Of a DNA stretch of 35,708 bases, positions 27,911 to 35,708 are shown piece after piece. How positions within the stretch are numbered: position 1 is the first letter of the stretch; each line of letters begins with the position of its first letter. Both the position numbers and the translations under genes were made by a program. This DNA is from Deltaproteobacteria bacterium (lineage in GTDB: Bacteria; Desulfobacterota; Desulfobulbia; Desulfobulbales; SURF-16): NCBI GenBank assembly GCA_029933005.1, contig JAOZOY010000027.1, positions 1-35,708 on the forward strand, written 5' to 3'. The notes under the pieces are model-generated. The model was not told where the DNA came from and ran no database searches. It saw only the letters and a program-made list of their open reading frames with translations.

Positions 27911-29023
27911 CAACTCCACATATTCACCATTTTGAACCTGGTACATGGAAAAACCGACTCCAATGGCATCTCCTCTTTCATCAAAACTGATTCTACCCAG
28001 CGGGGTTTCAACATATTCATTTTTCAAGGCCTTAGAGACAGCGACATAATCAGTTGTTCCAGCCCTGGCAATACCATTGAGCAAGGCTTGGGCGGCGGAA
28101 TAGGCATTCAGTGAGAACACGCCGATTTCCTTGCCAAAACTTTTTTTATACTTTTCTGTTACTGAAACAGCCAGGGGATTTTTTGATACATCCCTGGGGC
28201 CTGTGGCATAGACTCCCTCGGCATATTTCCGGGCGACTTTGATAAAGGTCTCATCCTTCACTCCGTCATCCGAGATAAAAAAGATTTTCATTCTTTTTTT
28301 ACGCATTTGCATGACAATTTTTGATGCCTCGGGATGATAACCGCCAAAAATCACCCCGTCAGCTTTTTTTCGCCTGATTTTCTGAACCACGGCGGAATAA
28401 TCAACCGCGCCCGGAGTGACTCCCTCAAAGAGGACGACCTCGGCCCTGCCTGATTTTGTGATAAAATTTTCGGCATATTCAGCCAGTCCCTTACCGTAAT
28501 CCCCCTTATCATGGATCACGGCAATTTTTTTCAATTTCAGAACATTAACGGCAAAATCAACCTCGCTGCGGGCCTGGGCATCGTCAGAGGCTATGGTTCT
28601 GTAAAAAATAGGATAATCTCCACTCTGGGTCAGGGCTGGATTGGTGGCCGAAGGCGACATGACGATCACATTTGCCGCTTTATAAATTCCAAGGGAAGCC
28701 TTTGTGGCGCCGCTGCAGATATGACCCACTACAACATGAACTCCGTTTGAGACAAGTTTTGTTGCGGTGTTGGTGGCGATTTCCGGCTTGCAGACATCAT
28801 CTTCGGCCAAAATCTCCACTGTCCTGCCAAGAATACCGCCGTTTGCGTTGATTTCCTCAACCGCAAGCTTCACACCATTCAGGGCGGGTAGACCATAGGA
28901 GGCAAGATCGCCACTGAGTGATCCGGCAAAACCGATTTTGATCGTTTCTCCGGCGTTAACCGGGCCGCTTAATGCAAAAACAACGGCTATGGCGGAAAGA
29001 ACGAGATTTAGAGTTATTTTCAT
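27908..29023 (-). CDS. livK: branched-chain amino acid ABC transporter substrate-binding protein
   Basis: Signal peptide; IKIGFAGSLSGDLASYGLPALNGVKLAVEEINANGGILGR; GHICSGATKA. Confidence 0.95.
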   Translation of the reverse strand: MKITLNLVLSAIAVVFALSGPVNAGETIKIGFAGSLSGDLASYGLPALNGVKLAVEEINANGGILGRTVEILAEDDVCKPEIATNTATKLVSNGVHVVVGHICSGATKASLGIYKAANVIVMSPSATNPALTQSGDYPIFYRTIASDDAQARSEVDFAVNVLKLKKIAVIHDKGDYGKGLAEYAENFITKSGRAEVVLFEGVTPGAVDYSAVVQKIRRKKADGVIFGGYHPEASKIVMQMRKKRMKIFFISDDGVKDETFIKVARKYAEGVYATGPRDVSKNPLAVSVTEKYKKSFGKEIGVFSLNAYSAAQALLNGIARAGTTDYVAVSKALKNEYVETPLGRISFDERGDAIGVGFSMYQVQNGEYVEL

Positions 29024-29097
29024 AAATGATTTTCTCTCAAGTAAAAATAAGAAAGCGTAATAATATTGCCGATGTTAATCTATTCAAAAATATATCT

Positions 29098-29125
29098 TTG
29101 TCAATACGCTAAAAAAACATATAAA
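29098..29125 (+). promoter_or_regulatory. candidate sigma70-type promoter for the YhdH-like gene
   Basis: TTGTCA (29098-29103), 16 nt, TATAAA (29120-29125), AT-rich context. Confidence 0.35.
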
Positions 29126-29196
29126 TATTTGGCGGTGCTGCTGAATATTTACAAAAAAACATGATCATATTAACAAAAGAACCAGGGATTTGATAG

Positions 29197-30198
29197 ATGG
29201 AAAATCAGTATTTTAAAGCGCTGTTGGTCAGCGAAACAGCCGATCATCATTTTACCAGGGAAATCATTACTCGCCAGGTCAAAGAATTGCCGGCCGGAGA
29301 TATTCTTGTTCAGGTCCGCTACTCCTCTTTGAACTACAAAGATGGCTTGTCTGCTTCCGGAAACAAGGGGGTCACCAGAAAATATCCTCACACACCCGGC
29401 ATTGACGCGGCCGGAATTGTGGCCGAGAGCAGCAATGACAATTTTCATGAGGGCGATGAAGTTATTGTCATGGGCTACGATCTTGGAATGAACAGGCCGG
29501 GCGGATTCGGTCAGTTTATTCGGGTTCCGGCGGACTGGGTCGTCATGTGTCCATCCGGATTATCTCTTTTTGAAAGCATGATTTATGGAACAGCCGGCTT
29601 CACGGCGGCCCAGTCTGTTTTGAAACTTATTGAGCACCCTACTCGGCCCCAACAGGGCAAAATCTTGGTGAGCGGGGTTACCGGTGGTGTTGGCAGCGTC
29701 AGCAGCGCTCTGCTCGCCAAACTCGGATATGAGGTTGTCGGCGTCAGCGGTAAGCCTGATGCCCTGGAATTTTTGGAAAATTTTGGCGTTCACGAAATTA
29801 TCAGCCGGGACGAGGCCACGGACAAGAGCGGACGGCTTCTCTTGAAGACAAAATGGGCCGGGGTGATTGACACCGTTGGTGGTGAAATTCTGGCGACCTC
29901 GTTAAAATCAACCAAATATGGCGGGGGCGTGACCTGTTGCGGCAATGTTGCCTCCCCGGAACTTGCGACAACCGTCTATCCCTTTATTCTTCGAGGGATC
30001 AGCCTTTATGGTATTGATTCGGGCAATTGTACTCTTGAAATTCGTGAACAGATCTGGCGAAAATTGTCATCAGAGTGGAAAATTGACCAACTTGACAATC
30101 TCGTCAAGGAAATAGGTCTTGATGAGCTTGATCAATTTATTGATTTAATTCTTCAAGGAAAAACAAAAGGACGAATTGTCGTCAACATGGAACAATAA
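29197..30198 (+). CDS. YhdH/AcuI-type quinone oxidoreductase / acrylyl-CoA reductase
   Basis: SSLNYKDGLSASGNKGVTRKYPHTPGIDAAG; GVTGGVGSVSSALLAKLGYEVVGVSGK. Confidence 0.92.
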   Translation: MENQYFKALLVSETADHHFTREIITRQVKELPAGDILVQVRYSSLNYKDGLSASGNKGVTRKYPHTPGIDAAGIVAESSNDNFHEGDEVIVMGYDLGMNRPGGFGQFIRVPADWVVMCPSGLSLFESMIYGTAGFTAAQSVLKLIEHPTRPQQGKILVSGVTGGVGSVSSALLAKLGYEVVGVSGKPDALEFLENFGVHEIISRDEATDKSGRLLLKTKWAGVIDTVGGEILATSLKSTKYGGGVTCCGNVASPELATTVYPFILRGISLYGIDSGNCTLEIREQIWRKLSSEWKIDQLDNLVKEIGLDELDQFIDLILQGKTKGRIVVNMEQ

Positions 30199-30229
30199 AC
30201 TGTTTCTTACACAGTTATGGTTAAAAAAA

Positions 30230-30257
30230 TTGACTTTTTTTTAAATTTCATTAAATT
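30230..30257 (+). promoter_or_regulatory. candidate sigma70-type promoter for the OmpA-family gene
   Basis: TTGACT (30230-30235), 16 nt, TAAATT (30252-30257). Confidence 0.3.
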
Positions 30258-30312
30258 ATACACGTTAGGAAAAAGATAATTGTTATTAAGTATAATTATA
30301 AGGAGAGAGGTT

Positions 30313-31365
30313 ATGAAAAAAACAATTTTACTGTGCGCAACGACGCTGTTTGCTGCTGCTTTGCTGCCAATGAACAGTATTGCTGAAAACAAAAAAGGTG
30401 ATATCACCTTGACGCCATTTGTTGGCGGCCATCTTTTCGAGGGCAACCAGAATGTTGATAGCGATGCATGGTCTGTAGGCCTGGGAATGGGTTACAATTT
30501 GACGGATCACTGGACAGCAGAAGGTGTTTTCAAACTTATGAATACCGACGAAGATACGCCGGATAGCAATAAGAGCATCGATGGTCGTCTTTACCACGTT
30601 GATGCACTTTATCACTTTAATCCAACCGGTAAGTTTGTTCCCTATCTTGCCGCCGGCGTTGGCGGTATCACCTTGGACAATAATCCCGATGGGCCTGAAA
30701 CTTCAGCTCTCGTGAATTATGGTGCCGGCCTGAAATATTATTTTACCGAAAAAATCGCCCTTCGAGGTGATGTCCGTCATCTGGTTACTTTCGACGATCA
30801 TTATAACAACATGACCTATGCTGTCGGCCTGACTTTTTTGTTAGGTAATACTGAACCCGTGCCAGAGTCGGAGCCTTTTGTTGAACCTGTTGCAGTTGAC
30901 AGTGATGGTGACGGCGTCACTGACGACAAGGATAAATGCCCTGGAACACCTGCGGGCCTTGCTGTTGACAAGGACGGCTGCCCCTTGGAGATCACGGAAG
31001 AAATTTCCATCGAGTTTGATGTTGAATTTGATTTTGGCAAGTCTGACATTAGATCAATTTACAAGGATCGCTGCGGAGAAGCATGCCAATTCCTTAAAAA
31101 TCATCCGAACTCGATTATTTCAGTCGAAGGTCACACTGATTCCGTGGGACCGGAAGAATACAACATGCAATTATCCCTGGAAAGAGCTGCCAGCGTCAGA
31201 CAATATCTGGTGGATAATTTCTCTGTTGATCCCAACCAGATTACGGCCATTGGTGTTGGCGAATCCAGACCCATTGCCACAAACGACACCCCTGAAGGTC
31301 GGCAGCAAAACCGGCGGGTTATAGGTGTGATCAAAACTGAAGTAAAAGAATTTAAGAAAAAATAA
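30313..31365 (+). CDS. OmpA-family outer membrane protein (beta-barrel, TSP3-like segment, OmpA C-terminal domain)
   Basis: Signal peptide; DSDGDGVTDDKDKCPGTPAG; VEGHTDSVGPEEYNMQLSLERAASVRQYL; start 30313 follows aaggagagagg. Confidence 0.92.
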   Translation: MKKTILLCATTLFAAALLPMNSIAENKKGDITLTPFVGGHLFEGNQNVDSDAWSVGLGMGYNLTDHWTAEGVFKLMNTDEDTPDSNKSIDGRLYHVDALYHFNPTGKFVPYLAAGVGGITLDNNPDGPETSALVNYGAGLKYYFTEKIALRGDVRHLVTFDDHYNNMTYAVGLTFLLGNTEPVPESEPFVEPVAVDSDGDGVTDDKDKCPGTPAGLAVDKDGCPLEITEEISIEFDVEFDFGKSDIRSIYKDRCGEACQFLKNHPNSIISVEGHTDSVGPEEYNMQLSLERAASVRQYLVDNFSVDPNQITAIGVGESRPIATNDTPEGRQQNRRVIGVIKTEVKEFKKK

Positions 31366-31512
31366 GGATTGATGAATCCGTACTTATGCCTTTTAGCTAA
31401 AAAATCTTTTTTTCATCACAGAGAACACGAAGATCACAGAGAATGATTTTATTAAAATCCTTGCCTCGATAATTGCTGTGCGCTCTGTGGTTTCAATATT
31501 TAGGAGGAAAAT

Positions 31513-31671
31513 TTGGATAAATACGAATGCCCATGCGGTTATATTTATGATCCCGAAGAGGGAGATTATGAACATGGAGTGGAGCCGGGAACACCCTTTG
31601 AAAAACTGCCTTCTGATTGGGTTTGTCCGAAATGTGGCGCTGTAAAAGAAGATTTCTGGTTAGCTGAATAA
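31513..31671 (+). CDS. rubredoxin (TTG start; absent from ORF track)
   Basis: AGGAGG at 31502-31507; [52 protein letters not shown] with CPCGY and CPKCG. Confidence 0.93.
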   Translation: MDKYECPCGYIYDPEEGDYEHGVEPGTPFEKLPSDWVCPKCGAVKEDFWLAE

Positions 31672-31772
31672 AAGTAAAGTTGTAACTATTCAGCAGATAA
31701 GCGTAGACTTCGAGACAACAGAGGTGAAGATTCCGGCATTTATTATAAAAGTAACAAAAGAATTCTATCGTC

Positions 31773-31797
31773 ATTCCGGCATGTTTTTAGCCGGAAT
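31773..31797. repeat. short palindromic repeat attccggc-N9-gccggaat
   Basis: Perfect 8-bp arms (31773-31780 / 31790-31797). Confidence 0.55.
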
Positions 31798-31858
31798 CCA
31801 GAATGGAGTGTGTGGCTGATTTCGTTGGAATTGAACTTTAGCAACGACACCAAATCTT

Positions 31859-31890
31859 AAAAAAAGGGGCTATTCAGTCCCTTTTTTTTT
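31859..31890 (+). terminator. probable rho-independent terminator
   Basis: aaaaaaagggg-ctattcag-tccctttttttt stem-loop with T tract. Confidence 0.5.
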
Positions 31891-32113
31891 GCAACCATAA
31901 GAGTCCGCACCGAAATAACTTCAACAACATTTAGATCTCAATTTTACGAATTTATTTTTGAACGGATCTTTAGCCTGAAATTTATCCTGCAGGGTTGATC
32001 CGTTTCACTTTCCAGTAAATCTATTTTTCCTATAGTCCGATTGACAATTTCATTCTATAATGATTTATGATTATTTCTTGCAATGGTAAGAAATTTGCTT
32101 TTTCAACTATTGG

Positions 32114-32207
32114 TGGACTCGTAAAAAGCCGAAATCCCAAAATTGATGACAATTACTCAACGAGTAATAATGTAAAAAATCCAAATTTTGGACTTTTTAC
32201 GAAACCA
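32114..32207. repeat. MITE-like palindromic repeat, family GTAAAAAG, copy B (inverted relative to copy A)
   Basis: tggactcgtaaaaagcc / gactttttacgaaacca; reverse complement of the right end shares ataatggtttcgtaaaaagtc-like sequence with 3876-3895; inner attactc-aac-gagtaat hairpin. Confidence 0.65.
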
Positions 32208-32281
32208 TTACTGTTGAGCAATATTATTTTTTCAGGGTACATTGTTGAAATCGTAAAATCAATTTATGGAAAGGAATCGTA

Positions 32282-33136
32282 ATGAAAAATATCGAAAAAA
32301 AATTTATACAAGATGTCGACAATTTGGTACCCAGACCGGATATTGCTCTGGATGTCCTCAGCATGGCCCATGATATTAATTGCAACTTTTCCGAGATGGC
32401 AAAAAAAATTGAAATGGACCCGAGCCTGACAGCCAATATGCTGCGAGTGGCCAACTCCGCCTATTTTGGCTACATGAGAAAAATAAATTCAGTCCATGAG
32501 ATCATCATTCGTCTTGGTATGGAAAGCGTTAAGCTCATTGCCATTACCAGCGCCTCTGTGGGATTGATGAAATCTCCCCAGGAAGCCTACAATATGGAAC
32601 CAGGCAGTCTCTGGTATCACTCTCATGCCACGGCGATTCTTGCCGCAATTCTTGCCGATTATGCCCAGGTTGAAAATAAATCAGCAATATACACTGCTGC
32701 CCTGTTGCATGATATCGGTAAAATTCTTTTGAACCGTCCTCTGCAGCTTGAGAGTTGTAATCGTGACGTTCCCAGAAAATTTGCTAGTTTTGTAGAATTG
32801 GAAGAATATATGCTGCAGACGAATCATGCCAAGGTGGGCATGGCGCTCCTGCAAAAATGGGGACTGTCAGAGAATATCACCATTCCTGTTGGATTCCACC
32901 ATACTTTGAATTGTCCTGAAAAAGACAAACTTCACTCCCAAATTATTTATCTGGCCAATTTTCTTGTTGAAAGCATTGGCATCAGGTCTGTAGCGCCAGA
33001 ACAGTATATGTTTAATGTTCATGAATTTCTGGAACAAAATCAATCTATTCCCGATGTGCCCAATGTTCAGGCCAATATGGAAAACATTATCAATGATTTT
33101 TTTACTCAATTTAATCAGACTGCACCCAGCATCTGA
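32282..33136 (+). CDS. HDOD domain protein
   Basis: DPSLTANMLRVANSAYFGYMRKINSVHEIIIRLGMESVKLIAITSA; AALLHDIGKILL; AKVGMALLQKWGL. Confidence 0.92.
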   Translation: MKNIEKKFIQDVDNLVPRPDIALDVLSMAHDINCNFSEMAKKIEMDPSLTANMLRVANSAYFGYMRKINSVHEIIIRLGMESVKLIAITSASVGLMKSPQEAYNMEPGSLWYHSHATAILAAILADYAQVENKSAIYTAALLHDIGKILLNRPLQLESCNRDVPRKFASFVELEEYMLQTNHAKVGMALLQKWGLSENITIPVGFHHTLNCPEKDKLHSQIIYLANFLVESIGIRSVAPEQYMFNVHEFLEQNQSIPDVPNVQANMENIINDFFTQFNQTAPSI

Positions 33137-33484
33137 TTGCTCACAGGCAAGAATTGGTAAAAAGAAGGTCAGCAAAGAAGTCCTGGTAACATTGTCATAA
33201 AACAATCTATTCCTGATCTTCTCCTATAAAATCTCAAAGATCAATATCATCGAAAAAAAGTCAATATTTTTTTATTCCTGCCGGACACGCCTCCCTTTTT
33301 AAACTATTCCAATAGCAATTTTACGCAATTTATGGTTGTATTTCGCAAAGTTTGGTTTTAATCCGTTCGATCAATAATCAGAGGCTGGGATCTTAGTCAT
33401 TTGTGTGGTCTTCGCACAATTAAATTAAGGAACCATAGACCAAAAAATCCTTGTTTCACGATAATATTTTAATTGGAGGAAAAA

Positions 33485-34567
33485 ATGCCGGATCGAATTT
33501 ATAACTTCAGTCCAGGACCCGCCACCCTGCCCAGGGAAGTGCTGGCCCAGGCTGCCAAAGACATTGTCAATTACAATGATAAAGGTATCGGCCTGATCGA
33601 ACTGAGTCACCGCAGTAAAGAATTTATGGCCGTTGCTGAGGAGACCGAGGCCCTTCTTCGGGAATTGCTCAATGTACCGGACAACTATAAGGTGCTCTTT
33701 CTCCAGGGCGGCGCATCGACTCAATTTGCCATGATTCCGATGAATCTCCTTGGCCCCGGTAAAAAGGCGACCTACCTTAACACCGGCACTTGGGCAAAAA
33801 AAGCGATCAAGGAAGCAAACATCATTGCCAGTGCTGATGTGGCCTATTCAAGCGAGGATTCTTCATTTAATCATGTGCCGGCCCAATCTGACTATACTGT
33901 CGATCCTGAATCGGAATACCTTTATTTTGTCTCCAACAACACAATCTACGGCACACAGTTCCATACCTTTCCTGAAACGGATAAAATGCTTGTCTGTGAC
34001 ATGTCATCCGACATTCTTTCCCGCAGGATAGACATTAATCCTTTTGGTATCATTTTCGCCGGCGCCCAGAAAAATATGGGACCGGCGGGCGCCACGGTCG
34101 TGATCATCCGGGAAGATCTCCTTGACAGGACACCTGATTCCATCCCCACCATGCTTCGTTACAAAACTCATGCCGACAAGGGTTCCATGTTTAATACCCC
34201 GCCTTGTTTTGCTATTTATGCAATCGGCCTAGTGCTGAAATGGCTCAAAAAAATGGGAGGTGTCTCGGCACTGGAAGAGATGAACCGGGAAAAAGCGTCT
34301 CTCCTTTACCAGGCCATTGATGCAACAGACTTTATCAAGGGACATGCCCGGAAGGATTCACGCTCAATGATGAATATAACCTTTAACCTGCCATCTTCCG
34401 AACTTGAAGATCAATTTATTGAGGAAGGACTTGCCAAGGGTCTTGACGGTCTCAAAGGCCATCGCTCCATTGGCGGAATCAGGGCCTCCATTTATAATGC
34501 CTTTCCCAGGCAGGGCGTACTAGATCTGATTGAGTTTATGAAAGAATTTGAGCAGAAAAACGGTTAG
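33485..34567 (+). CDS. serC: phosphoserine aminotransferase
   Basis: YNFSPGPATLPREVL, FLQGGASTQFAMIPMNL, NNTIYGTQF, GAQKNMGPAGATVVIIR, RASIYNAFP. Confidence 0.97.
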   Translation: MPDRIYNFSPGPATLPREVLAQAAKDIVNYNDKGIGLIELSHRSKEFMAVAEETEALLRELLNVPDNYKVLFLQGGASTQFAMIPMNLLGPGKKATYLNTGTWAKKAIKEANIIASADVAYSSEDSSFNHVPAQSDYTVDPESEYLYFVSNNTIYGTQFHTFPETDKMLVCDMSSDILSRRIDINPFGIIFAGAQKNMGPAGATVVIIREDLLDRTPDSIPTMLRYKTHADKGSMFNTPPCFAIYAIGLVLKWLKKMGGVSALEEMNREKASLLYQAIDATDFIKGHARKDSRSMMNITFNLPSSELEDQFIEEGLAKGLDGLKGHRSIGGIRASIYNAFPRQGVLDLIEFMKEFEQKNG

Positions 34568-35618
34568 GGTGCTTAAAAAAAATAAAATTGACCTGAAAAA
34601 TTTGACCAGGTCGCAACTCACTGACTTTGTCTTGGCCCAGGAACTTTCGTCGTTCCGGGCCAGACAAATCTTTTCCTGGCTCTACCGTCCCGGCATCACG
34701 AATTTTTCCCAGATGACCGATCTGAGCAAAAAACTCAGGCAATCCCTAGAAGAACAGGTCTATTTCAGCTCCTTGACACCGGCCGTGCGTGAGCAATCAG
34801 TGGATGGTACGATTAAGTACGGCTTTCTGCTCGATGACGGCGCCATGATTGAAAGTGTGCTGATCCCGGAAAAAAACAGAAATACCCTCTGCATTTCTAC
34901 CCAGGTCGGTTGCGCCATGGGTTGCCGTTTCTGTCTCACGGCGACCATGGGTTTTATCCGTAATTTGACTCCGGCTGAAATTGTCAATCAGGTCTGTGCC
35001 GTTCTTGCCGATGTCACGACACATGAGATGGGCACGATCAACAACCTGGTTTATATGGGCATGGGGGAACCCCTGGCTAATTTTGACAATCTGCTGACCT
35101 CGCTCAGGATTGTAATGGATGAGCTCGGGCTTAATTTTTCCGAACGGAGAACAACCGTCTCAACCTGTGGCCTCGTCCCCAGGATTAAAGAACTTGGAGA
35201 AGAAATCCGGGTCAACCTGGCCATCTCCCTTCATGCCGCAGACAACGAAACCCGCAGTCAACTGATGCCGGTCAACCGAACCTGGAATCTTGACAGCCTT
35301 CTCCTTGCCTGCCGTGAGTATCCCCTGGCCAAACGAAGAAGAATCATGATCGAGTATATTCTTTTACGCGACATCAATGATTCGGAAAGCGATGCAAGGC
35401 TGCTTGCCCAGAAACTCCATTCCATTCGCTGTAAAATCAATCTGATCCCCTGCAATGAAGCGCCCGATCTTCCGTTCCGTAAACCCTCTCAGAAAAAAAT
35501 TGATCGTTTTCAAGAAATATTACATGATGCAGGCTATACGGTTATTGTCCGTTCCAGCCGGGGGAGCGACATTTCCGCTGCCTGCGGCCAGTTGGCCGTT
35601 CAGGGGAGGGAGAATTAA
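34548..35618 (+). CDS. rlmN: 23S rRNA (adenine2503-C2)-methyltransferase
   Basis: CISTQVGCAMGCRFCLTATMGFIRNLT radical SAM motif, MGMGEPLANFDN, LAISLHAADNETR; start uncertain (TTG 34548 or GTG 34569). Confidence 0.96.
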   Translation: MSRKTVRVLKKNKIDLKNLTRSQLTDFVLAQELSSFRARQIFSWLYRPGITNFSQMTDLSKKLRQSLEEQVYFSSLTPAVREQSVDGTIKYGFLLDDGAMIESVLIPEKNRNTLCISTQVGCAMGCRFCLTATMGFIRNLTPAEIVNQVCAVLADVTTHEMGTINNLVYMGMGEPLANFDNLLTSLRIVMDELGLNFSERRTTVSTCGLVPRIKELGEEIRVNLAISLHAADNETRSQLMPVNRTWNLDSLLLACREYPLAKRRRIMIEYILLRDINDSESDARLLAQKLHSIRCKINLIPCNEAPDLPFRKPSQKKIDRFQEILHDAGYTVIVRSSRGSDISAACGQLAVQGREN

Positions 35619-35708
35619 AAAACAGCGTGCCTGAAAATAATTTCAGTACATTCAATCGTAACCAATCACGGGGTAAAATCACCAAGCTTTCAGGTAACTC
35701 CTTATTCT

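Noticed and set aside
27600-28020. ORFs 27600-27797 (+) and 27790-28020 (-) over the livK/livH junction
   Set aside because: They run through element copy 2 and antisense to liv genes; no independent coding signal.
32067-32282. 71-aa ORF upstream of the HDOD gene
   Set aside because: Built from the palindromic repeat (GLVKSR... / FGLFTKP), typical of repeat translation.

Overview
The 35.7 kb window reads as a gene-dense chromosomal segment of a Desulfobulbales-like deltaproteobacterium; the taxon is inferred from gene content and repeat style. Recognisable content: a heterodimeric ABC exporter; an HK/RR/RR-TPR signalling group beside a triheme cytochrome; an AGCS symporter; a COG2509-type FAD dehydrogenase; leuB; a TrmH/TrmJ-family methyltransferase; a GGDEF-PilZ protein; mutY-NUDIX; an SLC13 permease with two RCK_C domains; a DUF2914 protein followed by a fused CdaA-CdaR (diadenylate cyclase-YbbR) protein; a His-rich lipoprotein; lpxB and a Gfo/Idh oxidoreductase; a complete livKHMGF operon; a YhdH/AcuI-type reductase; an OmpA protein; a rubredoxin missing from the ORF track (TTG start); an HDOD protein; serC and rlmN. 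The signal I consider most novel is a ~170-190 bp dispersed element present twice (12135-12324 and 27739-27910). Its copies share boundaries, have compensatory base-pair changes in the outer stem, and are each flanked by 11-12 bp imperfect direct repeats. The second copy sits in the last codons of livK and supplies its stop codon. Other notable items are the CdaA-CdaR fusion with its neighbours, two adjacent toxin-gene remnants, several MITE-like palindromes and a weak c-di-GMP-I riboswitch-like relic. No CRISPR array, rRNA, tRNA or intact transposase was seen.
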